Positions 49,173 to 60,605 of a stretch of 64,000 nucleotides of DNA are shown here, piece after piece. Location of the stretch: positions 434,001 through 498,000 of the forward strand of contig NC_058150.1 of assembly GCF_011075055.1 (NCBI RefSeq). Reading direction: 5' to 3'. The DNA comes from Mangifera indica. Lineage: Eukaryota > Streptophyta > Magnoliopsida > Sapindales > Anacardiaceae. Numbering within the stretch: the first letter of the stretch is position 1; each line of letters begins with the position of its first letter. The translations under genes and the position numbers were made by a program. Under the pieces are notes generated by a model. That model was not told where the DNA came from, ran no database searches, and worked only from the letters and a program-made list of their open reading frames with translations.

Positions 49173-49514
49173 TCATTTACAGTAACGGTCAGCCTTCTTC
49201 TTCACGCGATCATCGAGAGCATCTTCGACGGTTTTAACGTCGGTTTTAGGATCGTAACCGAACTTTTTGGTCTCAACGGGGAAGAGCTCGTCGTACTTCA
49301 TGTTTTTAGCAGCGTCAATGGTGTAGGTTTGTCCTGCTTCGCTGTTTGTGTCACCAGAACCATCGACGACGAGGACGACTGCGGACGGCTGAAATTCGTC
49401 ATCTTTCTTGTGCTTCTTCTTCTTTTTCTTCTTGTCGATGGACTTTCGAGTGGCGAGACTTCCGTCTTTGAAACTCAGCCTCCCTCCCTTCACTCTCTCG
49501 TACGGATCTGACAT
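49173..49514 (-). CDS. FAM32A-like small nuclear protein
   Basis: An uninterrupted 113-aa frame from the ATG at 49514 (MSDPYERVKGGRLSFK) to a stop at 49173. The open frame extends a few codons upstream, but homologues begin at this Met. The protein has the conserved N-terminal GGRLSFKDGSLATRK, a run of lysines (residues 28-36), a central acidic and variable part, and the strongly conserved tail YDELFPVETKKFGYDPK ... DALDDRVKKKADRYCK. FAM32A is a small lysine-rich nuclear protein conserved from plants to animals. The human protein has been seen at the catalytic centre of the spliceosome, where its C-terminus contacts the step-2 active site, so a splicing role is inferred here. It is divergent from the TMN gene, with about 1.3 kb between start codons. 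Confidence 0.92.
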   Translation of the reverse strand: MSDPYERVKGGRLSFKDGSLATRKSIDKKKKKKKHKKDDEFQPSAVVLVVDGSGDTNSEAGQTYTIDAAKNMKYDELFPVETKKFGYDPKTDVKTVEDALDDRVKKKADRYCK

Positions 49515-50808
49515 TCTTCTGCAATCGAATATCACTTGCTTTTTCTTTTAGCTTCACGGCCGCACCGCCTTCGTTTTGTGTTTTGCCTTTCTGATCCAGG
49601 CAGATATTAACTTGGTGAAACCACATATTCACCCCTGATGTTTCTTAGAAATACTCTGATTAGAACCCCTCAAACAGGGGTGATCCGTGCAAACAGCAAA
49701 TCTGAAAAGCCCAATTAGAGCTGGGAATGAGTTATCGAAAAGTCATAAAAAATTTGAAGATAAGGGTTGTCAAAGAAAACTGACCATTGAATTCACTCAA
49801 CTCACATCTCATAAAAGCAATTTGTCCATTACTATTATGTTTCAAACTCTAACTCTAACTATGAGTTTATTGATTCAAAAGAGCGAGTTGAAACAATTTT
49901 ATAAGTTTTGAATTTCGACAATCTCAAACAAGCAAAAATCAAAGAACACCAAAATGGATAAAAGTTTAGATAGCTACGAGATAACTTGCGAGATTGAGAG
50001 CATAGAATGGTTTGTTCTAATAAATAAATAATGACACTAGAGGTGTTAAAGGTTAATCATGTGTGTACAAAAAGGATGATACCTTACAGGTGTAAAGGAG
50101 ATCATGATTTACATAATTAGAAATATACAATAGTTTAACGACATAAATATCTTAATAATTTTTTATTACCTGAACATTTAAATAAGATAATAATAATACT
50201 AACTCGAAGATCTCAATATGAAAATTAAGATTTCTTCTCATATTGTTACAAACCTACTAATCTTTGTATTTTTACAATTCCAACCAATTAAAAGTCATTG
50301 TATCATCAAACCCTTGACTCAATTAGAAAGTAGATTTTATTATAGGTGAATCGAGTTTAAAATTAGCACGAAGTTGGATCAAAACTATAATATTAATTTT
50401 GAGCTCAAATTCTAGTTAGTTTATAATATTATTAAAGAGCCACTGATAAATAAATAATACTATAAGAGATCTAAATAATATTATTAATAGATTAAATAAG
50501 ATTACCAAATGAAGAATTAACTCAAATTGTAATTTTAATTTTAACTTAATTTAATCAAATCCAATTATAAATTTTATCTCAATTAGTGTGGATTGACTTA
50601 ACCTAAATCCAAAACCCAAAAAATAAATGTAAATTGAAAAGTCGGTAACGAGTCAAATATCTCTATGGGCAGGGCATCAAAATCAAAGTTCCTTAAACGC
50701 TGCCGTTTCGTTGCCCATAAAAGGCGAATTCAACTTTCGCTTTCGTCCGAGTCTTACTTATCCCTAAGCTCGATCCCGATCTCGATCTCGTAGAAAACCG
50801 AAACAAAA
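49515..50808. other. Divergent promoter region, FAM32A-like (-) and TMN (+)
   Basis: The two genes point away from each other across 1294 bp. The TMN-proximal part (50690-50790) is GC-richer, with cgctgccgtttcgttgcc, a TATA-like cataaaagg and a repeated gatcccgatctcgatctcg leader. The middle (50100-50640) is AT-rich. No gene is recognised. Confidence 0.5.
50717..50725 (+). promoter_or_regulatory. Probable TATA-like element of the TMN gene
   Basis: The sequence cataaaagg lies about 90 bp before the TMN ATG at 50809, inside a locally GC-richer segment. Confidence 0.4.
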
Positions 50809-53800
50809 ATGGGGCGGACGATTCTGGCGGTGCTGGTCATCGCCACAGTGGCGGTTTGTGGGTTTGATTCGGTGAGCTCGGACGCATCAGATCACCGGTA
50901 CAAAGAAGGAGACCAAGTTCCTCTTTATGCTAACAAGGTCGGGCCTTTTCACAATCCCAGGTTCGTCGTAATCTTACTCGATTTTGAGTTGAAATTCCTT
51001 TTTATTTTGCTGGATTTGGTCTTTTGGTCACTGGATCTGATGAAATTTGATGGATCGGTGTTTCATTTTATTGGTGACATGAAGAATCGGGACAATGTGG
51101 GTTTGTTTTTTGTGGCTCTCTGGAGCTTAGAGGCAGATCTCGTTTACGTTCCTGGGATTAGTGAGTGAATTCGAGGAAAATTGGGAATTTTATTTTCGAA
51201 TAATGCATGCTAGAGGAATTTTTCTTTGTTTTTTCTTTTTTCCTTATGAGAAGAAACGTTCACATAATTTCATCATTAAGTATTGAAAATATTATTAACG
51301 TTATTGTTTCGTCAGTAACATTGTTTGGTACTTTCACATTATGTAGAAGTTTGTTTGTTTCTTTGCTTTACAACTCAAGATTATTGATTAATCTGTTTTT
51401 GTTGGATCAAATTTTTCTGTGCTCGTTATTGGTTGTTGAACTGACCTTTTTATATGATCAATTGAAATATTTATTTGTTTATAATATGAGGTGAAATAAT
51501 CGGATAATTTCATGATCACCTATTGAAAATCCATGGTTGCTGGGTTTGTGTCTGTGTTACTGATTCGTTATGCGCATCACTGTGTGATACTTTTGCCTTC
51601 TTTAGCTGTGCACGATAAAGTGCCTTTTTCTTTCAGTGATTTATTTTGAAGTATAAAGGTGAAGCATTACAGGTTTAATGTGTTCTCTTTTTTTGGGCTG
51701 CAGTGAAACCTATCGTTATTTTGATCTTCCCTTTTGCTTGCCAGGTTTGTAATTATTTATCTGGAATTTTCCTTTGATATATATGTGAGATTTTGTTATG
51801 GAAAAATAATTTGGTTTTACCATACTTTTTGCAGCTCATCTGAAAGAGAAGAAGGAAGCTCTGGGTGAAGTGTTGAATGGGGATCGATTAGTCAGTGCTC
51901 CATACCAGCTTGACTTCTTGCGTGATAAAGATTCTGAAGCTGTTTGCAAAAAAAAACTCACAAAAGAGGAAGTGGCACAGTTTCGATCTGCTGTCAAGAA
52001 GGATTACTACTTCCAGATGTACTATGATGACTTACCCATTTGGGGTTTCATTGGGAAGGTCGACAAAGAAGGGAGGGAACCCAGCGAGTACAAATATCAC
52101 CTTTTCAAGCATATTCACTTTGATATTGCTTACAACAAAGACCGTGTGATTGAAATTAATGTCCGTACCGACCCGAATACCCTTGCTGATCTTACTGAGG
52201 ACCAAGAAATAGAAGTGGAGTTTTTATATACTGTGAAATGGAAGGAAACAAACATCCCATTTGAAAAGAGGATGGACAAATACTCTCAGTCATCCTCACT
52301 GCCTCATCATTTGGAAATCCATTGGTTTTCTATTATAAATTCATGTGTAACAGTTCTTCTGCTAACTGGGTTTCTTGCCACAATTCTCATGCGAGTCCTC
52401 AAGAATGACTTTGTCAAGTAAGAACTAGTTTTATGTTTCATTATCTTGGATTTGGATGTACATGTCTGCTTTTGTAGGGTGTTTGATTTAGCATTGATTT
52501 GTTTATTGTTATTATTTTTATTCTACTGTTTGAAAGGTATGCACATGATGAAGAATCAGCTGAAGATCAGGAAGAGACTGGATGGAAATACATTCATGGA
52601 GATGTATTCAGATACCCCAAATACAAGTCTCTATTTGCAGCTTCACTTGGTTCTGGTACCCAACTATTTACTCTGTAAGTAACTTGCACGTTTGGTTTTA
52701 TCCAAAGCACTAAACCTTGATTCTCCATAGAATATCATGTTTCTTATTATGTTATTAAATGTGTTTTTGAGTTGTTCTCATAAATGCATTTGCAGTACTG
52801 TGTTCATCTTTCTGCTTGCACTAGTTGGAGTATTTTATCCTTACAACAGAGGGGCTCTCTTTACTGCATTGGTTGTCATATATGCCCTCACATCAGGAAT
52901 TGCCGGCTATACAGCTGCCTCCTTCTATTGTCAGTTGGAAGGAACAAACTGGGTATGTGCTTATTGATGTTCTTTACTGGGATTTAGGTTTTGATCTGAC
53001 TCTAAGTTTCTTATTTGCATTTCTTATATGTATAATTTTCTGGTTTGGCAGGTTAGAAATCTGTTGTTGACAGGATGTCTCTTCTGTGGACCATTGTTCC
53101 TTATGTTCTGCTTTTTAAATACTGTCGCAATTGCTTACACTGCTACAGCTGCTCTTCCATTTGGCACAATAGTGGTGATAGTTCTTATATGGACTCTTGT
53201 TACTTCACCTTTGTTGGTGTTGGGTGGAATAGCAGGGAAAAATAGCAAGGCTGAATTCCAAGCTCCTTGCCGCACTACCAAATATCCCAGAGAGATTCCA
53301 CCATTGCCATGGTACCGAGGAGCAATTCCACAGATGGCAATGGCAGGATTTCTTCCATTTAGTGCTATTTACATCGAACTTTACTATATATTTGCCAGTG
53401 TATGGGGTCACAGGATTTACACTATATACAGCATCTTGTTTATCGTCTTTATTATTCTATTGATAGTCACTGCTTTCATTACGGTTGCATTGACCTACTT
53501 CCAACTGGCTGCTGAGGACCATGAGTGGTGGTGGAGGTATGTGACTATGATTAGGCATTTAATGTGGTTATTTGCCAAGGATAGGCATCATAATTGGTGA
53601 ATTAAATTCTCATTTGGTTACCATTTATTAAATTTGCATGGATTCTCATTCTTCACATTACATTTGCATGGATTCTCATTCTTCACATAACATTAGGTAC
53701 TACACTTTCTTAATATCCTCCTCTTAACCGCCAGAACAACTTTAATTTATTGCTCAAATTTAGTAATATCATCAACACTTTCTTTTTAGTTGAATTCTGC

Positions 53801-54083
53801 ACTTCTTTGCTTTGAGCTATGAAGGTTTATTCAAACTGATCTTTATGTGTGATTTTTTTACAGATCTTTCCTATGCGGTGGATCAACTGGCCTCTTTGTC
53901 TATGCTTATTGCCTGTATTACTACTTTGCTCGCTCAGATATGTCTGGCTTTATGCAAACATCGTTTTTCTTCGGTTACATGGCCTGTATCTGCTATGGTT
54001 TCTTCCTCATGCTTGGAACTGTAGGGTTCCGCGCGGCATTGCTTTTTGTTCGCCATATATATAGGTCCATCAAGTGTGAGTAG
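50809..54083 (+). CDS. Transmembrane nine superfamily protein (TMN2-5 clade, EMP70)
   Basis: Seven exons: 50809-50960, 51704-51744, 51835-52417, 52537-52674, 52796-52952, 53052-53536 and 53864-54083, encoding 591 aa. TMN proteins are nine-span Golgi/endosome membrane proteins. A cleavable signal peptide (about residues 1-25) precedes HRYKEGDQVPLYANKVGPF. A long lumenal domain with QMYYDDLPIWGFIGK and the HHLEIHWFSIINS block leads into the first membrane span. A cytosolic loop (EETGWKYIHGDVFRYP) and eight further spans follow, with YALTSGIAGYTAASFY, the proline-rich loop TTKYPREIPPLPWY and SDMSGFMQTSFFFGY. The C-terminus RSIKCE is the KxD/E Golgi-retention signal of plant TMNs. It is nearly colinear with Arabidopsis TMN2-5 proteins and clearly unlike TMN1. 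The exact orthologue is not assigned. Intron 6 contains a 30-bp tandem duplication. Confidence 0.96.
53632..53691. repeat. 30-bp tandem duplication in TMN intron 6
   Basis: The unit beginning atttgcatggattctcattc occurs at 53632 and 53662, differing at one or two bases. Confidence 0.9.
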
Positions 54084-55325
54084 ATAGTCGGTCTCAGTCA
54101 TTGAAAGTAATCTTCTATGTTTTTATGCTTCTTGTTTCTCAGGCGTGGAGTAGAGTTGTTCTCTACAGTAATTTTTCACGCCTTTTGTATCAAAAGTAGG
54201 AGCAGGGCTCATTCTGATTCTTGCTTCTAGAGATGTTAGATTACAATTTGGATGGCTATATGAGAAGAAAGTTTGTACCATTACTTTTATGTAGACTCTG
54301 CAATACAAGTTCCTTCTTCTGCCCATTTCCTAGTTTGACCTGGCAGTATTTCACTTCTAAACTTTACAAGTTACATCTCATTCCAAGATCTATATTAAAC
54401 ATTACAAATTTCTATATTATTTAATTTTATAGGAGATATGAAGTTGCAAAAGTTTTCCTACAAAATTATGAAAGGCTACGCAATGGTTTATTTTCAGTAT
54501 AGTATAGTTCCCTACTATACAATTCAAAAGAATTTTTTCATATTCCATGGTTATTAGAGGCTAGTGGAAAATGATATGTATCTTTGGGTGAATTGAAAAT
54601 TGGTATGATCTAATAGATGTATAGTAAGATATCGATTTGTATCAGTAATTTTATTGTTACATTTGGGTGAATTAAAAATTGGTATGATCTAGTAGATGTA
54701 TAATAAGATATCGATTTGTATCAGTAATTTTATTCTTATATTTTATTAAGAAGTGTAGATATGGTAAAAAAGTATTCAAGAAATTTTAGAATTTATAGTT
54801 TTTTGAACTTAGTTTGTTCAAATGGTTGAAGGAGAAAAAAAATTGTCGGATCTAATGCAACAAGTTCAACATAATAAGAGAGCTAAGACTAAAGTTGAAA
54901 TTAAAATCTCTTCAATTTAAACTTGATTTATTTAATCGAAAATCAACTTTTGCTCCAACAGCTTAGGTCAAATCCACCACCATATTCGTTTCTAGCATTA
55001 GAAAAACAAACAGATCGGATAAGGGAGTAAATGAAAAAGAGTGAATTAATTGGATCAAAAAGTTTCTTTTAAGAAGAAGGTCTTAAATGAAAATTTAACA
55101 AGCCCTTGTAGGGGTGTTTTATTATTTTCTGAAACTATTAGGTACCAATATGATAAAATGTATCAGCTCGAATAAAATTCTACGAGTGTCAGGAAATGGC
55201 CATCAGCTCCCCCAAATGTCTGGACTGGAAAAAATTACTCTCAGAACTAAAAATAATTCAACCGAAAAAACAGAATCACAGATTCAATCATGAATGATTC
55301 GATTTGAAGCTGGAGGTGACTGAAA
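54084..55325. other. TMN 3' region and spacer
   Basis: Bases 54084-54360 are probably TMN 3' UTR. A 79-bp tandem duplication sits at 54583-54740. The interval 55170-55325 is the leader of the next gene. No other gene seen. Confidence 0.5.
54583..54740. repeat. Two-copy tandem repeat, 79-bp unit
   Basis: The unit starting tttgggtgaatt at 54583 recurs at 54662 with few mismatches. Both copies include gatatcgatttgtatcagta. Confidence 0.88.
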
Positions 55326-58300
55326 ATGGCCGCTACTGCTATTCTCGCCCTTCACTTTTCCTTCCCTTCCTCACTCTCTTTCACCACCAAAACCAAACTC
55401 TTCTCCCCGGTAAGCTCTCACAGTCTTCTTGTTTTGCTTTCTTGTTTAAATTCAACTAATTTGTTTCTATTTTCAGGGGTTTAGTTCAGCTCGTCCTGGA
55501 AGTGGGTTTGCTCCAGTGGCTTGTTCTCATGCTGCTATTTCAAGAAAAGGGCAAGGTCTAATTTCTTATCTTTCCCTTTTTTTTTTTAATATTTGCATGC
55601 TTTTTTTTTTTTTTTTAATTTTTGATGGTTGGGGTCCAAAAATTGGGTTTAAGTTTATTGTAATTTCATTTTAGTTGTAATACTGTATAAAGAGTAAGAG
55701 TGTGCACAATTATAATAAGTATCAATTTGGGTATCATTGATGACATACCTTTATGTGATTGGATGTTATAAAGTGGTACATAAAGGTCAGAGTAAGTGTA
55801 CAGTAATGGGGGTGTAATGTTACCCTCCGGTGGGACTATGATTGTCTGAGTGGTGACTGACTGACTGGTTCACAATTGAATGATCTAGGTCGGGTTATAT
55901 TACCCTGGTAACATTACAATATCTGGAAATAGTTTATCATAACTAAATATTGTTAAATGTTAAAAAAATGTAGTGGTTATTAATCGCGATGTCCTGGTGA
56001 TGATACTGGGCTAGTATAGTGGTAAACATGGTGTCTATTTTTTACAATTTTTACTTCAATCTTTTGTTAGGTTCATATGATCCTGAGCTTCGCTTGGTGC
56101 TTGAACTGGCCACTGATTCTGAGTTATATGAGCTTGAAAGAATTCTTTTTGGCCCCAGGTGATTTTTTTTAAAGGTTTTCCATGTATGTCATGTTCTATG
56201 AAGTGTTTTAAGGTAAACTATGGGAATTTACTGTATTGAGTAGTTGAGGTTTATGATGTTTAATCTTTTGAATGGTTTTGGAATATTTCAATTTTCAGCT
56301 ACTTCAGTCCTCTGCTAAAGTCATTGACTAATGGTGCTGATGTGGACCATGTTATGATCGAAGAAGACCTTGAAGAGAGAGAGGGTTTCATTGCAGCTCT
56401 TGAGTCACGATTTTTATTTCTTGCTGCTGATGCACGGTCAACCTTAAGGTTGCTGAATTATTGGCGAGTCAATGTTTAATTTCATTGAGTTGGGAGCTCG
56501 AAATTTGGTTTAAGTTGTTATGATTTGTTTTCCATTTTAGTCTCTTTTGAGCTCAGAGCTGTAGTGTGTGCAATATATTGTTTCAGTTTAATTTCACTGG
56601 CAAATTAACTAAATTAAGCTTTGGCTTTTGTTGGCATCAATGGAGTTTCATTGCGATTGATATTTGATTGGTTTCACTTTGCCTTTTTAACAGGGGTTGG
56701 AGACCTTCGTATAGAAATGTCTTGCTTGCAGTGAGGAAAGAGTTAAACATTCCTTGCTCAAGCAAATTGTCAACTGAAGACCTAGAAGTTGAAATTTTTC
56801 TTCATCTTTTGCAAGAATATGCTAGGTACCTCACTAAATAATAAGAAAGACTTTAAAATCAATATGCTCTCTAAATGTAATAAAGGATCATTTTCTCTTT
56901 AGACTATATTTCATTTTCTTTGCACCTCTGTTACTGTAATTTTGATCAGACAGTACTTGTTATTTGTCTCCATTTAGTGAAGAGTCTGGAGTTTTTCCGG
57001 GCTTATGGGAAAATTCTAAGGCTTCTGATATCCAGAATACTTTAGAGCTTGGACTCAGTCATTGGAAGGTGCAAGGCCTTGCTTTTATGAAGGTTGGGGC
57101 AGCCGAGCTAAAGTCAATGATCTTAAAGGTACTTTCCCTCTCTCTATAGCAGATTGCATTTCGGATACTCTTTTGCTTCCATTCAACCCAAGCTGATCTA
57201 GATTCTCTCGTCTTCCTTTCTTTACTTTATCAGGGTGGTGGTATGTATACTTTGGTGAAAGTTTATGAAATGGTGGGAGTTTTGTGTTTATTAGAAAGTT
57301 TAATTACATAATCTGTTATTACTTTGTCTTTTGGCTCTATGCCTAAGCTTTCCTGCTCTTGTATTAGTTAGCAAGGAGATTATCTGGGAAGGTGTTCTTA
57401 GAGGCAGCCAACTATCTGATAAAGAAGGAAGTTCTCAAGAAGGTGCATGTTTGGTATCATAAAGTCATCTGTAGCCCATCAAATTCTGAAATATAAATCA
57501 TCTCTGTTTAAGCAATCCCTTTTAATGTTTTTTCAACAAAATTGCTTTTCCTGTGAAGGCCCTCATTTTATGGAATGGTTTATTTTTGTGTATGCTTGAT
57601 CTCTGCCTGGATTAAATGTATGTATGTTGCTTGTTTTTCATGTGAATTACCGGTGTGTTCTTTATTTTTTCATGATTTACTTAATTGAATTTATTGGCTG
57701 TCTAGTTAAAATCTTAAACATCCTCTCTGTAATTTTCTGATATTTTGGCAGACATATAGTAGTAAATGACAAGCATGGTGACAGGCTGCCATGAAGTGAC
57801 TCTTGTGCTTTCTTTACTTGCAGGGTGGACAATTAGCTGCTATTAATTTGGAGTCTAGAGCAGCTTTGCTTGCAGCAAAGCAGGTCATTTTACCTATAAT
57901 CTTAATCTGTTTAAAGTGCTTTCCTATGTTTTGAACACAGTTCTGAGTGATCATGTGACTGTAATTGGAATAATGTATAATCCTTTTTTTCGTTTTTTTC
58001 CTTTTTCTTTACCATGCACCCCACCCCAATCTTCTGATGTACAAGCTTAAATTAAATTGACCCCTTTACAAGGTTGGTTTGAGGGAGATTTGATCCCTAA
58101 ACATCTTGTTTCTATTGGTAGATACATAACCAACTATATTATGCCCTTGTGGACAAACTGAATGTTTAATATTGTGGTCAGACTATACGATAAATAGTTT
58201 TTTGTTCTCTGTTTTTATCTTTCTATCGTAGGATTTTTAGAAGCCGATTTGTTAAATATCCTGTTTCATGTTTGCTATAATTGTTTTTCCACTTTACTTT

Positions 58301-59811
58301 TTGGTGTTACCATTTCATGATGAAGTATGAAGTGTTGCTAGGATACATTAATTTATTGAAATTAAACTTTGATGGGATACTTACAGCAGAAAACCCTGTT
58401 TTTGTTAATGTAGTATTTAGATTTGTGAATTATAGCTACTTAAAAACAGCAATACCAAATTGATCAATTATATTACAACCTCTATATTATATACTGATTA
58501 TGCATGTTGAAACTATTAGACATTAAAATTTGTTTATTTTGCTATTACTGTTTTTCTGTCAGCACGTTTCACGTTTCTTTCTAAAGCTGACAGGGCTTAG
58601 CTGGTGCTGCAACAAAATATTTGGGTTTTAGGAGTATGGTGGCATTTCTTGGCCCAATGTATGGACTCTTTTTGCACAGTTCTGTATGCTTTATTAGTTC
58701 AAAAACTTTATGTTTGTGTGCATATTATTCTGTTATTTAATGTATATCCATGGAAATGCAAATCCTTGTTAATTATGTAAAACTTCATTTGGATACTCTC
58801 TAGTCTCTATATCACCACATTAGCTAAAGTTCGCCATGTGGAACTGCATACTTTATATTGAAACTCTTTCTCTTAATTGTCCTGATTCAACTAGGGTTAG
58901 GTCTTTGCCATTCTTGGGCAACTGTTTCTCAGCCAACATAATTTATGGAAAAATTTATTCTGCCTTCACTGCTTGTGATTTGTTCTGCTATGGCTTTCTT
59001 GTGAAATCATTTATTAAAACACGATCATTAAAATATAAATTCAACATTCATCGGTTTCTATGCAGAATGTGGGGAACATTTCTGGCCGATGTCGTCATTC
59101 AAATGCTCGGAACTGATTATGCTAGAGTGTTGCGAGCAATTTATGCATTCGCTCAGGTGAACTATTATAATCCAGTCATAATTTTCATCATAGGATCTGT
59201 AGCCATCCCATATCAACCCATTATAGTTTAACTTCTATCGAAACAAACAGGATAAGAATCTGTTAGGACTTTGGGTTTTTGGGACACGTCCTAATTTTAA
59301 AGTTTAGGATTCAATTTATAAATGATAGTTAGGGTTATAAAAGGAGTGGAAAAGAAATTAGGGTTTGGACAGCATAGGCTATGGGCAGCCTTTTAGGCTG
59401 ATTTGGAGGTTTCTGGCACTCCAAATAACTGGAATTGGGAGGCCTGACTCCTCTTTTATCAATAATATAGTTTTTTTCTTTGTTTGTTGTATTTGTTTGC
59501 TCTTTTCAGGTAAATATTGGCCGGGAATCTATCAGAATCATTTGGATATAGTTTTAAACGGTTATGTGTGGTTCTATACTTTATATCTTGCTAACATTCC
59601 TAGCATACTTAAGTTTGGAACATTTTCCTCTCTGCACTTATATAATTCTGGGCTATCAAACCATGATTGAATCTACATGTATCAACGAAGTGGTTGTATT
59701 TAGTTTCTGTTTGCTATCACATTGTAAGGTTTACGTTACTGTGACTGAACTAGCTCCTTGTTGCTCTAGATCCGTATTACGCGAACATATCGGTTGCCGT
59801 TGGACAACTAG
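55326..59811 (+). CDS. Conserved plastid-targeted protein of unknown function (At1g73470-like)
   Basis: Eleven exons: 55326-55409, 55477-55555, 56071-56158, 56299-56448, 56694-56825, 56978-57128, 57368-57442, 57824-57883, 58594-58658, 59066-59156 and 59770-59811, giving 338 aa with all phases closing. Residues 1 to about 45 are Ser/Ala/Thr-rich and lack acids, typical of a chloroplast transit peptide. The core has LRLVLELATDSELYELERIL, FLFLAADARSTLRGWRPSYR, LKLARRLSGKVFLEAANYL, GGQLAAINLESRAALLAAKQ, a Gly/Ala-rich hydrophobic stretch (LAGAATKYLGFRSMVAFLGP), MWGTFLADVVIQMLGTDYAR and the tail RITRTYRLPLDN. The layout recalls the bacterial YaaW/UPF0174 type: a helical N-terminal part followed by a hydrophobic Gly/Ala segment. 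That relation is from memory and unverified. Intron 10 contains a solo LTR. Confidence 0.85.
59261..59534. mobile_element. Solo LTR (274 bp) with 5-bp target duplication
   Basis: The segment starts tgttaggactttgg and ends gggaatctatca, so it has the TG...CA ends of a retrotransposon LTR. It is flanked by exact gaatc repeats at 59256-59260 and 59535-59539. An internal promoter-like ttataaaagg is at 59335-59344. No internal region, primer-binding site or second LTR is adjacent, so it is a solo LTR left by recombination, or a TRIM-like remnant. It lies wholly within intron 10 of the plastid-protein gene. Confidence 0.82.
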
Positions 59812-60605
59812 TAAGGAATCTTGACAGCATCTCTGATGACGGTTGCATTTTGAAACTTCCTCTTGTAGAGTCAGCATTTTCCTGTTGGCAGCTGAGCTGC
59901 ATGACATTGGAGGCAAATGTTAGATTTGCCATATCATTTTTGCAGTATGACAAAATTGTAGCTTCATGAATATATGCCATGTATTCTAATTATTTACCTC
60001 TGTAAATTAATTCTGAAATTGGAGTGCCTAACATGTTAGTCGAATCCCGAATTATATTGTATATTAAAGACTGAAATTTTTGTGTTGTGTATCACGTATT
60101 GTATTGTCACCTGTTTTTTAAAAATAATGAAAAATTTTAATTATCATAACATCATTTTGAAAAATAACATAAGCTCTGAAAATGTTCAAATACATTTATA
60201 TCATGTGATGATATTATCTATATGTATTATATTGTATAAAACGTTTATTATATTTTACCAATCTTGATTTACTATAATTGATGTCTTAATTCCGCACCTT
60301 GATATAAGAATATCATTATTTCGATATCGTAGACTTATTCAATACGGATTATAGATTTATAGATTTAATCTCGATGATTATGAGAAACAACACCTATTGT
60401 CATTTACATAAACATTAAAATCAAAATAATGTCCAGGTCTCCATTTAATCTAAGATTTTAAACATTTGGCCGGCCAAAGTGGACCCCTTTCACTCTAAAA
60501 AAACCAACAATGAAATGGCCAAAACAAGGTGAAATTGTCAAGAAAAAATTGACCCTTTTGTGCCTATAAAAACACTTGGGAATTGGGAAGAATTGTGTGT
60601 GAGTC
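59812..60605. other. 3' region of the plastid-protein gene and CASPL promoter
   Basis: The first about 250 bp are likely 3' UTR. AT-rich spacer follows, with the CASPL core promoter at its end. No other feature seen. Confidence 0.5.
60565..60572 (+). promoter_or_regulatory. TATA box of the CASP-like gene
   Basis: The sequence tataaaaa is only 41 bp before the ATG at 60606. With usual plant spacing, transcription would begin about 10 bp before the start codon, an unusually short leader. Confidence 0.55.

Noticed and set aside
51207..51494. 95-codon frame inside TMN intron 1
   Set aside because: T-rich intron sequence read as Phe/Leu; the flanking splice sites and TMN homology explain the region.
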